A stretch of 64,000 nt of DNA. It comes from Comamonas sp. B21-038 (GTDB taxonomy: Bacteria; Pseudomonadota; Gammaproteobacteria; Burkholderiales; Burkholderiaceae_C). Of the stretch, positions 1-8,140 are shown one piece after another (within the stretch, counting starts at the first letter, position 1; each line of letters begins with the position of its first letter). The notes below the pieces were generated by a model. The model was not told the origin of the DNA. It saw only the letters and a program-made list of their open reading frames with translations, and did no database searches. Where the stretch lies: assembly GCF_022387135.1 (NCBI RefSeq), contig NZ_CP092462.1, forward strand, positions 3,844,001 through 3,908,000. The letters are read 5' to 3'. Both the position numbers and the translations under genes were made by a program.

Positions 1-460
1 GGCGCGCTTGGCAGGCCCATCGCCCGGCACGACTTCCATAAAGCGCTGGATATTGCGCTCCACCCCTTGCGCAAATGCTTCGGACATCTCCGGCCCCGCG
101 CGGGCCGCATCGGTGGCCAAGGCGGCGGCGGGGCAGCCTTCGCCCGGATGGTCGCGGTGGTTGGCCGACAGGTAGCCATGCACCAAGGCGCGCAGCCGGG
201 CGGCGGGCGCATCGTCAGCAGCTGCAGCATCCAGGCCTTCGAGCGGCGTGATGGTCCAGTCAAAGGCGCGCAGGCAGGCCTCTCTGGCGAGGGCATCCTT
301 GGACGCAAAGTGGCGGTAGAGCCCGCCGTGCGTCAGGCCCGCATCGCGCGTGATCTCGGCCACACCCACGCCCTCCAGGCCTTTTTCCCGGTAGAGGCGC
401 GCAGCGGCATCCACGATACCTTCGCGGTTTTCGGCGGCTTGTGCTTTGCTGACTTTCATG
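1..460 (-). CDS. TetR family transcriptional regulator (3' end cut by window)
   Basis: The minus-strand frame from the ATG at 460 reads MKVSKAQAAENREGIVDAAA and continues with a typical TetR N-terminal helix-turn-helix: ITRDAGLTHGGLYRHFASKD at about residues 35-54. The frame stays open to the window edge, giving about 153 residues of a usual 190-200. It is divergent from a FabF-type ketosynthase, and the 105-bp gap holds paired inverted repeats that would suit an autoregulatory TetR operator. The ligand is unknown. The family call is secure from the HTH; the target gene is inferred from position. Confidence 0.88.
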
Positions 461-465
461 CGTTA

Positions 466-509
466 GATGATACCCATCATCAAAACTCATTTATGATGAC
501 GACCATCAT
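466..509. promoter_or_regulatory. Two adjacent inverted repeats, candidate TetR operator
   Basis: GATGAT (466-471) and ATCATC (476-481) flank ACCC. ATGATG (493-498) and CATCAT (504-509) flank ACGAC. Both lie in the divergent gap between the tetR-like gene and the ketosynthase, with the same half-site word. Binding is inferred. Confidence 0.5.
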
Positions 510-565
510 CAATAAGGCTGGGCACCCGTTTTAGCACGATAGCGTCCAACCGCGAAAGCTGCCAT

Positions 566-1837
566 ATGGATCGTCGCGTCGTCATCACCGGGCTGGGCCT
601 GGTGTCACCGCTGGGTTGCCTTGTAGAGCTGGCCTGGCAGCGCTTGCTGGCGGGCCAATCGGGCGTGCGTGCGCTGGCTGCCGAAGTCGGTGAAGGCACT
701 GGCGTCACAGTCGCCGGCCGCGTACCCAGTCTGCAAGAAGACCCACAGGCCGGCTGGGGCGCCGAGGCCATCATCGCCGCCAAAGAGCTGCGCCGCATGG
801 ACCGCTTCATCACCTTTGCGCTGGGCGCCGCAGACCAGGCGCTGGCGCATGCGCAGTGGGGCCAAGCCAGCGCCGAACAGTTGGAGCGTGCAGCCACCGT
901 CATCGGCTCCGGGGTCGGCGGCTTCAGCACCATCACCGACGCGGTACGCACCACCGATGGCAAAGGGCCGCAGCGCCTCTCGCCCTTCACCGTGCCGGCC
1001 TTTCTGGCCAACCTGGCCGCCGGGCAGGTTTCCATCCGCCACCAGCTCAAGGGCCCGCTGGGCGCGCCAGTCACCGCCTGCGCCGCCAGCATCCAGGCGA
1101 TTGGCGATGCAGCACGCTTGATCCGCAACCATGAGGCGGACATGGCACTGTGCGGCGGCAGCGAGGCCACGATTGACCGCGTGGCACTGGGCAGCTTTGC
1201 CGCCGCCAAGGCCGTCGCCACCGGCGGCGAACACCATCCCGGCCAGGTGTCCCGGCCTTTTGACATGGCGCGCGAAGGTTTTGTGATGGCCGAAGGCGCA
1301 GGCCTTCTGGTGCTGGAGGCTTTGGACACTGCGCTGGCACGCGGCGCCACACCACTGGCTGAAGTGGTGGGCTATGGCACCTCGGCCGATGCCTACCATG
1401 TCACCTCCGGCCCCGAGGACGGATCCGGTGCCGCCCGCTCCATGCGCGCCGCCTTGCGCCAGGCGCAGCTGCAGCCGGGCGATATCCAGCACCTCAATGC
1501 CCATGCCACTTCCACCCCGGTTGGCGACCGCGGCGAGCTGGCCGCCATCCGCCAGGTGTTTGGTGCCGGCGAGGGCCCCTCCATCACCGCCACCAAATCG
1601 GCCCTGGGCCATATGCTGGGCGCCGCCGGCGGGGTTGCTGCCATCTTTACCGTCTTGGCCTTGCGCGACCAGATGGCGCCGCCTGTGCTCAATCTGGACA
1701 ACCCGGACCCCTTGGCCGACGGTCTGGATCTGATTCGCGGCAGTGCGCGGGCGCATTCGATCGAGCATGCGATGCTCAATGGGTTTGGGTTTGGGGGGGT
1801 GAATGCTTCGTTGGTGTTGAAGCGGTATGGGGTTTGA
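566..1837 (+). CDS. Beta-ketoacyl-ACP synthase II (FabF-type)
   Basis: 423 aa, the usual length for KAS II, which condenses acyl-ACP with malonyl-ACP in fatty acid or polyketide synthesis. The N-terminus RRVVITGLGLVSPLG is typical. The catalytic triad is visible: Cys172 in VTACAAS, His313 in LNAHATSTPVGD and His349 in KSALGHMLGAAGG. No acyl carrier protein or other fab gene is adjacent, so this is probably an accessory FabF paralogue rather than the housekeeping copy. The divergent TetR regulator suggests inducible expression. The family call is firm; the specific substrate cannot be told from sequence. Confidence 0.9.
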   Translation: MDRRVVITGLGLVSPLGCLVELAWQRLLAGQSGVRALAAEVGEGTGVTVAGRVPSLQEDPQAGWGAEAIIAAKELRRMDRFITFALGAADQALAHAQWGQASAEQLERAATVIGSGVGGFSTITDAVRTTDGKGPQRLSPFTVPAFLANLAAGQVSIRHQLKGPLGAPVTACAASIQAIGDAARLIRNHEADMALCGGSEATIDRVALGSFAAAKAVATGGEHHPGQVSRPFDMAREGFVMAEGAGLLVLEALDTALARGATPLAEVVGYGTSADAYHVTSGPEDGSGAARSMRAALRQAQLQPGDIQHLNAHATSTPVGDRGELAAIRQVFGAGEGPSITATKSALGHMLGAAGGVAAIFTVLALRDQMAPPVLNLDNPDPLADGLDLIRGSARAHSIEHAMLNGFGFGGVNASLVLKRYGV

Positions 1838-1960
1838 GGTGATGTGAGACAGGTGCCACCTGATACCTGAGAGATTCAGTCTCAAGAACCATTGCAAGCA
1901 TCTGCGCAAATTTGCTCACTCTAGAGCGCGCTGCCAGGCATATTGGATGCCCCTCAGCCC

Positions 1961-2425
1961 TCAGGGTGGCGTCAGTCCTGGACGCACCGCATCCCGAAGA
2001 AAGCGCTCGGGATCTTGTATATATGCTGCAGCGCGGGAACACCTGAATGCCGATTCAATGGCCGAAGGACTGGCTTCCACCAACCTCCAAAGTTCAACGG
2101 AGAAAAGTTTTGCCTCCAGTAACTTGCAGAGATCGCAAATCCGATTGACGAACTCGGAGTCTCGGGACCTCGCATCAATACGAGCACTGATCCCCCCTTC
2201 CGACGCCTCATCAAGAACCACGTCGACTCTATTTCCTGCTGTGCTTCCGTAAACAAACCAGTCGTCCATCATTTCATCCGGCTCACCGAGGCGATCCAAT
2301 AACCAAACCTGTGCAACAGACGCTTCGTGACTTGAAAATGTTGACGCATCAAAGCATTCTTGCGCCCTGACCGGCAAGTGGCCATCGCGAGGTATGAATA
2401 GGAGGTCGAATTGCCAAACTGCCAT
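1961..2425 (-). CDS. Hypothetical protein
   Basis: 154 aa from the ATG at 2425, which follows a purine-rich AGAAAGGA. A longer frame reaches 2506 but would overlap the upstream gene, so the internal start is preferred. The product starts MAVWQFDLLFIPRDG, is acidic and soluble, and has no signal peptide or membrane segment. No family was recognised. It lies 37 bp downstream of another small unknown gene on the same strand, likely as a two-gene operon. Lower GC and different codon use than the neighbours hint at transfer. The layout would fit an immunity or toxin-antitoxin-like pair, but nothing in the sequence proves this. Confidence 0.6.
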   Translation of the reverse strand: MAVWQFDLLFIPRDGHLPVRAQECFDASTFSSHEASVAQVWLLDRLGEPDEMMDDWFVYGSTAGNRVDVVLDEASEGGISARIDARSRDSEFVNRICDLCKLLEAKLFSVELWRLVEASPSAIESAFRCSRAAAYIQDPERFLRDAVRPGLTPP

Positions 2426-2462
2426 CGGTAGCGCGATCCTTTCTGCCAATACGGTGCAGCAC

Positions 2463-2795
2463 TTATGAAAACCGTTCAATGAGCCGGTCACATGCCAAGC
2501 GCACAAGTCTCACATGCTCCTCGTGCATCGCCAATGCCTCGCTGTCGCACTTCTCAAGCCAAGCTTGGGAGCAATGCTTACGAACTTCTGGCGAAGGATG
2601 GTGATCCGTTTCGCTCGCTATCGCAACGAAAAGCATAAAGTCAGGATCGTTTTCAAGGCGTGAATCACTGAACCTCAGCGCAGCCAACAGACGAATCCCC
2701 TCGATGAATGGGGTCCTGCGATGGGCAAGGTCGCGGGCAGTGTTAACCACTGCGTTCTTGGTCTCCAATCGGAGCGTCTCATCAACGCCATGCAT
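2463..2795 (-). CDS. Hypothetical small helical protein
   Basis: 110 aa. The ATG at 2795 has a clear AGGAG ribosome-binding site 5 bases upstream. The sequence looks all-helical, with a central pattern (TARDLAHRRTPFIEGIRLL, then FMLFVAIASETDHHP) resembling small DUF proteins in which a conserved E-G is followed by a short FVxxASExD motif. I could not name the family. It is the first gene of a probable two-gene operon with the 154-aa unknown. The wider region up to about 2.9 kb is less GC-rich than its surroundings. Confidence 0.6.
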   Translation of the reverse strand: MHGVDETLRLETKNAVVNTARDLAHRRTPFIEGIRLLAALRFSDSRLENDPDFMLFVAIASETDHHPSPEVRKHCSQAWLEKCDSEALAMHEEHVRLVRLACDRLIERFS

Positions 2796-3049
2796 ACCAA
2801 CTCCTCTCGAACCATAGTTTCAACAGCCGGTGCCAATCCGAATTTGCCCATTGTGCTGTACTGCCTTTGCCATGTTCGACATCTGTTGAAGCCATCGAGC
2901 TACCGAGCTGCTAGTGATGCCCATTTAATGAACTGGACAGCTTACACACCAGCATGGGATGCACGGCCAGCCTGAGCGATTTCGTTACTGCGCATGACGC
3001 GCAACCCTGCACACCGCGTTGCGCAAATGCCTCGCCCAACAAATGGGCC

Positions 3050-3087
3050 TTCGCATGGAAACCCAGGTGGCCTATACTCGGCCACCT
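3050..3087 (+). promoter_or_regulatory. Sigma-70-type promoter with palindrome over the -10 box, upstream of rtcB
   Basis: TTCGCA (3050-3055, 4/6 match to -35) and TATACT (3073-3078, 5/6 match to -10) are separated by exactly 17 bp. A perfect 8-bp inverted repeat, AGGTGGCC (3065-3072) and GGCCACCT (3080-3087), has the -10 box as its 7-nt centre, as expected of a repressor operator. Transcription would begin near 3085. Confidence 0.55.
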
Positions 3088-3147
3088 CATCCTTCTTGGT
3101 GCTGCTGCCAGAAGGTGCGTAGACCCTCCGTCACACGGAGGGTGTTT
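3088..3147 (+). promoter_or_regulatory. Structured 5' leader of rtcB: two hairpins
   Basis: Hairpin A: CCTTCT-GG (3091-3099, one bulged T) pairs with CC-AGAAGG (3108-3115). Hairpin B: ACCCTCCGT (3123-3131) pairs perfectly with ACGGAGGGT (3135-3143) around a 3-nt loop, followed by GTTTGTTTG. Hairpin B could be an attenuator or a leader structure. It starts about 49 nt before the rtcB ATG. Confidence 0.45.
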
Positions 3148-3171
3148 GTTTGCGTACCTGTTTTCAGCATC

Positions 3172-4563
3172 ATGTCGAACTTTCCCCGACTCCAAAAAGC
3201 CCTGTCTCGCCAGGGCATCCATGTCTCGTTCCGAGACGGTATCTACAACATCCACAACGCGCATGCAGCGGCATCGATCCTGCTGCCCGCCACTTTGCCC
3301 CTGGAGCAAAAGGCAGTGACCCAGCTGCTTGAGTTTGCCTCCGTGGCCGATCCGCAGGGCCAAGGCGCTGTCTGCAAGGCCTGTGCAACGCCCGACTTCC
3401 ACCCGGGCAGCATTGCGCCGGTTGGCGCCGTGGTCGCCACATCGCGGGACTTTGTCATACCCGCCGCGATAGGCACCGACATCAACTGTGGCATCCGGAT
3501 CATGCGCACGGGACTCAACCTGGCCCAGGCCGAGGCACACAAGACCAACATCATTGCCAAGCTCAAGCGAGCCATTCTGGAGAATGGCCGCGATGTGCCG
3601 GTGCGCAGTGCCGGCTTCAAGGCGCTGTTTGACGATGGCACGGCCAGCTTTTTGGAGCAACTGCCCGAGCTGGGCCTGTGGCGCGCCGCCGATCGCGATC
3701 AACTTCAGCGCGAGCTGGCAGCCTGCGTGGGGCTCGACAGCTTCCAGGGCGATGCATGCTATGGGCCTGAGGCCTTGATGCAAAGCCGCGAAATCGTGCG
3801 TCCGCCCTCTGCAGCGGAGCTGGGCGGAGGCAACCATTTTCTGGAGTTCAATGTTGTCGACGAGATCTTCGACCGGCATGCGGCTTACGAAGCAGGCCTT
3901 AAAAAAGGCGATATCACCGTGATGATCCATACCGGCTCGCGCGATGTAGGCTTCTATGTGGGCCGCCGCTGGATGGACCTGGCCAAGCAAGCGTGGCCCC
4001 AAGGCCTCAAACACCCCAGCCATGGGCTCTATGGCTTGAGCGGCCATCTGGCTGCCGAGTACATGAAGGCCATGGGCGTGGCCGCCCGCTACGCCTGGTT
4101 CAACCGCATGGCCCTGGGCGAAATCGTGCGCCAGCAATTGGCCGATATCGCAGCGCCAGATGCATCGGCGGTGATTGTGGATGTGCCGCACAACGTGGTT
4201 CTGCAAGAAGGCGAATTCAATGTGCACCGCAAAGGCTCCACGCCCGCGCATGACGGCCAGTGGGCCTTGATCCCTGGGTCGATGGGCGACCACTCCTACC
4301 TGGTCAAGGGCCTGGGCCACGAGGACTGGTTGCGCTCCTGCAGCCACGGCGCTGGTCGCCAGGTGCGCCGCCAGGATACCCGCCGAATGAAGCAGCCCCT
4401 GGTCGACACGGTCTGGCAATGCATCACCTTGCGTGAGGAGCGGCTCATCGAGGAAGCACCCAGCGCCTACAAACCTGTGGGGCCCGTTTTGCAGGCCCAG
4501 GAGCAGGCAGGTTTGATCCGCGCCAGCGTTCGCTTGAAGCCTTGGCTAACGTTCAAGGCTTGA
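3172..4563 (+). CDS. rtcB: RtcB-family RNA-splicing ligase
   Basis: 463 aa from the ATG at 3172. The frame is open further left, but that stretch reads through the hairpin leader and lacks RtcB similarity. RtcB joins RNA 2',3'-cyclic phosphate or 3'-phosphate ends to 5'-OH ends using GTP and Mn2+. The metal and guanylate residues are all present: Asp103 and Cys106 (GTDINCG), His222 (GGGNHFLEF), His253 (MIHTGSRDVG), His340 (VDVPHNVV) and His392 (CSHGAGR, expected guanylated His). The distance between His222 and His253 is longer than in E. coli RtcB, so this is a divergent subgroup. No RtcR, RtcA, archease or PrfH gene lies next to it. Confidence 0.88.
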   Translation: MSNFPRLQKALSRQGIHVSFRDGIYNIHNAHAAASILLPATLPLEQKAVTQLLEFASVADPQGQGAVCKACATPDFHPGSIAPVGAVVATSRDFVIPAAIGTDINCGIRIMRTGLNLAQAEAHKTNIIAKLKRAILENGRDVPVRSAGFKALFDDGTASFLEQLPELGLWRAADRDQLQRELAACVGLDSFQGDACYGPEALMQSREIVRPPSAAELGGGNHFLEFNVVDEIFDRHAAYEAGLKKGDITVMIHTGSRDVGFYVGRRWMDLAKQAWPQGLKHPSHGLYGLSGHLAAEYMKAMGVAARYAWFNRMALGEIVRQQLADIAAPDASAVIVDVPHNVVLQEGEFNVHRKGSTPAHDGQWALIPGSMGDHSYLVKGLGHEDWLRSCSHGAGRQVRRQDTRRMKQPLVDTVWQCITLREERLIEEAPSAYKPVGPVLQAQEQAGLIRASVRLKPWLTFKA

Positions 4564-4571
4564 TGGCTACA

Positions 4572-4604
4572 GAAAGCCGTTGGTCTTGATGGCCAGCGGC
4601 TTTC
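4572..4604 (+). terminator. Hairpin after rtcB, weak terminator candidate
   Basis: GAAAGCCG (4572-4579) pairs with CGGCTTTC (4597-4604), with further TGG/CCA pairs inside. It lies 8 bp after the rtcB stop. There is no T-run, so intrinsic termination is uncertain. Confidence 0.35.
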
Positions 4605-4644
4605 CTGGCAGCAAGCCAATGCGCTAACCTGCACGCTCAATTGC

Positions 4645-5145
4645 ATGTCTCAACCCAGATTTTTTTGTCTACACATGAACACCATTGACGCTGGAATGCA
4701 CAAATCGCGAACTGCCAATAGCCCGCACCCTGTTCTGCGCATTGACGGTGTACCGCTTGAACAGTGGATCAAGGGCGTGAAGGATGTTGCCGGGGACGAT
4801 ATGACCGACTACCTCGTTCCCGCCCAAGGATGGCTGATCGACCAAGCAGACTATGACAATGCATGGCATTTGCTCGGCCCTCAGAGCGAAGGCAGCGCCA
4901 CCGTCGTGCCGGTTTTGGTGTGCGCCAATGATATGGACATGAACTGCACCGTCGTGGTCGTTGAGCAGACGGTCAATGCAGACACGGTGGTCTGGGAGCG
5001 GTTTGGCCAAGCAGTCGATGTGCGCCACGGCATAGTGACTTCGGTGAAATGGATCACACCCCATCAGAAAGCGGTTTTTCCTCTGTCCTCTTTTCGCGCG
5101 GCAGCAGCCGAGATGAAAAGGCTTACGGACGAGGTGTGGACATAG
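4645..5145 (+). CDS. Hypothetical protein
   Basis: Up to 166 aa. ATG codons at 4645, 4675 and 4696 are all possible starts and none has a good ribosome-binding site. The conserved-looking part begins near HPVLRIDGVPLEQWIKG. It is soluble and acidic, with alternating hydrophobic strands such as ATVVPVLVCANDMDMNCTVVVVEQTV. No signal peptide or known motif was recognised. It may be an immunity-like or stand-alone cytoplasmic protein. It sits between rtcB and a convergent methyltransferase gene. Confidence 0.55.
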   Translation: MSQPRFFCLHMNTIDAGMHKSRTANSPHPVLRIDGVPLEQWIKGVKDVAGDDMTDYLVPAQGWLIDQADYDNAWHLLGPQSEGSATVVPVLVCANDMDMNCTVVVVEQTVNADTVVWERFGQAVDVRHGIVTSVKWITPHQKAVFPLSSFRAAAAEMKRLTDEVWT

Positions 5146-5168
5146 TCACACCAACATCACCAAGGCGT

Positions 5169-5963
5169 TCAGGCAATCTTCAACGCCCGGGTCGCCATAA
5201 ACGTCGGCATCACGTTCTCGACCACAAAGCGCGGATGGGGCTGCCAGTCCTCATGGAAGCCGGTGAGGACCAAGCCCGCATCCAGCTGGCCGCCAATCTG
5301 GTCTGCCAGCGTATGGCCAAACACCAGGGCCTCGCCGCGTTCGCGTTTGGCGGCCAGGTCTTCAGCAGACAAGTGCGCGATATCGGAATAAGGCAGCCGG
5401 CGGTTGGGGCGCACGAGACCTTGAGCCGTCAAGGCCGGGTCGCGGTCAGCCACAAAAACCACCGGGTTCCAAAAGCTCGACAGCAGCTCTCCTTGCGGCG
5501 CCAGCACGCGCACGCATTCGCGCCAGACCGGGCGCACATCGGGGATATAGAGGTTGGAGATGGGGTGGAAGATGACGTCAAAGCTCGCGTCATCAAAGAC
5601 AGAGAGATCACGCATATCGCCCTGCACACAGCGCAGGTCCAGGTCCTCTCTGGCGGCGACCTTGCGGTCCTGGTCCAGCTGCCCTTCGGAGAAATCGAAC
5701 ACGGTCACATCAGCGCCCGCCGCCGCCAGGATGGGGGCTTGCTGCCCGCCTCCGGCTGCCAGGCACAGAATGCGCCGACCGCGCACCTGATTCAACCACC
5801 CTGCGGGCAAGGGCCCGGGCGTGAGACGGGCGGCGCTCCAATTGCCTGCACGGGCGGTTGCAATCTCTTCAGCGCTGACTGGGGCCGACCAGGCGCAGCC
5901 TTGCGCGGCCTGGCGGTTCCAGGCGGCTTGGTTATGGGTGAGTAGGTCGATGGGGTCTGTCAT
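5169..5963 (-). CDS. Class I SAM-dependent methyltransferase
   Basis: 264 aa. SAM-binding motif I is RILCLAAGGGQQAPILAAAG at about residues 64-83, followed by the acidic loop VTVFDFSEGQL (motif II) and CVQGDMRDLSVFDDASFDVI (motif III). This is the usual Rossmann layout of UbiE/Methyltransf_11 proteins. The N-terminal region (HNQAAWNRQAAQGCAWSAPV) resembles small-molecule methyltransferases of unknown substrate. It stands alone, convergent with the upstream unknown gene. The family is firm; the substrate is not determinable. Confidence 0.85.
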   Translation of the reverse strand: MTDPIDLLTHNQAAWNRQAAQGCAWSAPVSAEEIATARAGNWSAARLTPGPLPAGWLNQVRGRRILCLAAGGGQQAPILAAAGADVTVFDFSEGQLDQDRKVAAREDLDLRCVQGDMRDLSVFDDASFDVIFHPISNLYIPDVRPVWRECVRVLAPQGELLSSFWNPVVFVADRDPALTAQGLVRPNRRLPYSDIAHLSAEDLAAKRERGEALVFGHTLADQIGGQLDAGLVLTGFHEDWQPHPRFVVENVMPTFMATRALKIA

Positions 5964-6084
5964 GGCGTCCTAGTGGTGCCCAGCTTCCGTCACCGGTCCG
6001 GGTATACGGGCAGTTGGTATTGATGCGGTTTGGAGTCGATCGGTGCCTCTGTCATCTCAAACAGCCCGCAACCGGGCCTTCTGC

Positions 6085-6531
6085 TCAAATTTCATAGGCA
6101 TAGCTGCACCGCAACTCAGCCCCTTTCAGCGCGGCTTTAAAAGGCTCCGGAGCCTCTTGGAGGATGGCAACAAAGCTAGCTTTGAGTTTGCCGCCACCCA
6201 TGCTGCCCTTGTACTTGATGCTCTTGGGCTGGGCCTGGAGCTGCAGCCTGTTGGCGCCAGCTAGGGTCACATCCAACGTGAAGATGCCACGGCGAAAATC
6301 CGTGCGCTCAGTGGCCTCAGCCTGTGGCGACGCCAAGCCCAGGGTTTGCGCACCGTAGGTAAGCTGGAGGTCGACTTCCACGATGGAGGCGGGAATGGCG
6401 CCCACCAAGCTTATCGCCTGCCCGGCATGGCTGCCGCTGCAGTTCAGTTGTGCGGTATTGGCACCGGCGATGGCCTGGCCGGCGAGTGCGAATGGCGACA
6501 CCAGTGCGCAGAGCAGCAAGCATTTTTTCAT
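6085..6531 (-). CDS. Exported hypothetical protein
   Basis: 148 aa from the ATG at 6531, preceded by GGAGAA. A clear signal peptide (MKKCLLLCALVSPFALAGQ, cleavage near AIAG) is followed by a beta-rich mature region with two cysteines that could form a disulfide (LNCSGSH and ELRCSYAYEI). The frame continues upstream to 7197, but that part has no coding character. No family was recognised. It is probably periplasmic. Confidence 0.65.
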   Translation of the reverse strand: MKKCLLLCALVSPFALAGQAIAGANTAQLNCSGSHAGQAISLVGAIPASIVEVDLQLTYGAQTLGLASPQAEATERTDFRRGIFTLDVTLAGANRLQLQAQPKSIKYKGSMGGGKLKASFVAILQEAPEPFKAALKGAELRCSYAYEI

Positions 6532-6805
6532 CGGTTCTCCTTCAGGAGCAGGACAGGGGTTGCGCAGCATGGGCTGCATCAGATCGGCGGCATCGATAGG
6601 TCCATCTGGGCCTGTGAATGGCGGTGCCCTCCACCTGGTCATAGATTGTCGTCGGCCTATATTCATGGATGCAACTGGCAACCAGCCAGCCGATAACGGC
6701 ACCATGCGCGCTGTTACATCCGTTTGCTGGTAGCCTCCGAGGGCAGGCAGAATCTCTGCCAGCCCCACCTCGGCCATCGTGCCATTTCTAAAAAGTGAAC
6801 TCTCC

Positions 6806-7315
6806 ATGACCAGCCCGCTGTACACCGCCTCCATTCCCGTCATGCAGCAGATGTTGCGTGCCCTGTCAGAGGTGCTCAAGAAGGCCGAAGACCATGCGGC
6901 GCAACGCAACATCGATCCCAACGCGCTGCTGCAGGCACGGCTGTTTCCCGACATGTTTCCGCTCGTCCGCCAGGTGCAGATCGCCTCGGACTTCTCCAAG
7001 GGCATTTCCTCCCGCCTCGCAGGTGCCGAAGTGCCATCCTGGCCCGACACGGAGACCAGCTTCGCCGACCTGCAAGCCCTGATCGCCAAGGCGCTGGCCC
7101 ATCTCGAATCCTTCCCAGCCGCGCAATTCGACCACAGCGAAAGCCGCGACATCGTATTGCGCCCCGGCACGCCCAAGGAAAAGAAGCTGACCGCCACTGC
7201 GTATCTCCTGCACTATGGGCTGCCACAGTTCTTCTTCCATGTGACCACTGCCTATGCGATCCTGCGCCACAACGGCGTGGAGATTGGCAAGCGCGACTAT
7301 ATGGGTGCGTATTGA
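6806..7315 (+). CDS. DUF1993 family protein
   Basis: 169 aa from the ATG at 6806 (MTSPLYTASIPVMQQMLRAL). The sequence matches the DUF1993 pattern: an N-terminal helix with PxMxxML, then ARLFPDMFPLVRQVQIASDF at about residues 46-65, and a C-terminal FFFHVTTAYAILRHNGVEIGKRDYMG tail. The family resembles DinB-like four-helix bundles, and its biochemical role is unknown. It appears to be monocistronic. Confidence 0.85.
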   Translation: MTSPLYTASIPVMQQMLRALSEVLKKAEDHAAQRNIDPNALLQARLFPDMFPLVRQVQIASDFSKGISSRLAGAEVPSWPDTETSFADLQALIAKALAHLESFPAAQFDHSESRDIVLRPGTPKEKKLTATAYLLHYGLPQFFFHVTTAYAILRHNGVEIGKRDYMGAY

Positions 7316-7425
7316 CGTCCGGTGGACCCTCAGGGCTGTGCAACATGGCAGCCGTTCCCTGCTCCCGCACCGCTTTCAGGTAAATACCGGCTTTGACTGC
7401 ACCCTGTGCCCGCATAAAGATCACC

Positions 7426-7866
7426 ATGTACATACTCAGCACGGGCGCTTCTGCGCTGCTCATCGGGGCAGCGTTCAGCGCTGCCGCTGCCGTGGCCCAT
7501 ATGGCCTGTATCGTCATCGGCCCGAAAGCCTATCGGTTCATGGGCGCAGGGGAGCGCATGGCCCGAGCGGCTGAAGCCCAGCAACTCCGGCCTACCCTGG
7601 TGACGCTTTCCATAGCGGGCGTGCTTTTGATCTGGGCCGTCTTTGCGCTTTCTGGCGCAGGTGTTCTCCGGCAACGGCTTCCGCTCACCCAATGGGTGTT
7701 GGTTGCTGTGAGCGTTGTCTTCATGGCCCGATCTGTCGCATCTCCCCTTCTCAAGGCGAAGTTTCCAGAGAACTCAACCGCGTTTTGGATAGTCTCGTCC
7801 GGCATTTGCGGCTTGATCGGTCTGCTCCATGCCTATGGCACCTGGTCACTCTGGTCCACTTTCTGA
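7426..7866 (+). CDS. Hypothetical membrane protein
   Basis: 146 aa from the ATG at 7426. Four hydrophobic segments can be seen, at about residues 5-30, 58-78, 87-105 and 118-138, which suggests a small inner-membrane protein. Between the first two lies a basic, Ala-rich loop (ERMARAAEAQQLRPT). No motif or family was recognised. A longer frame begins at 7393, but the first transmembrane segment starts directly after the chosen Met. Confidence 0.6.
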   Translation: MYILSTGASALLIGAAFSAAAAVAHMACIVIGPKAYRFMGAGERMARAAEAQQLRPTLVTLSIAGVLLIWAVFALSGAGVLRQRLPLTQWVLVAVSVVFMARSVASPLLKAKFPENSTAFWIVSSGICGLIGLLHAYGTWSLWSTF

Positions 7867-8140
7867 GCGCCAGGCTTCAAAGCCACGGATACTTGCCGGG
7901 GCCTGCACAATGCCTTGTCCAGACACTGGGCAGTGGGCTGCCATTGGCCCGTTCAGGCAGCGGTAGACTCTCCAGGGGCCAGGGCCCATGCGCGGATGCG
8001 CCGCATCCCGATGCAACCCACCGGTATGGGCGCCCCCACCATTTGCCTGGAAATGGTCCACCCCCTGGAGGTATCCTCTGCAAAACCCTTTGCCCAACGG
8101 GCTCTGAGGTTCCAGAGACTTCAAGATAGCGAAAGCGTTT

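Noticed and set aside
3019..3171. N-terminal extension of rtcB
   Set aside because: It reads through the promoter palindrome and hairpins and has no RtcB similarity; the ATG at 3172 begins the conserved region.
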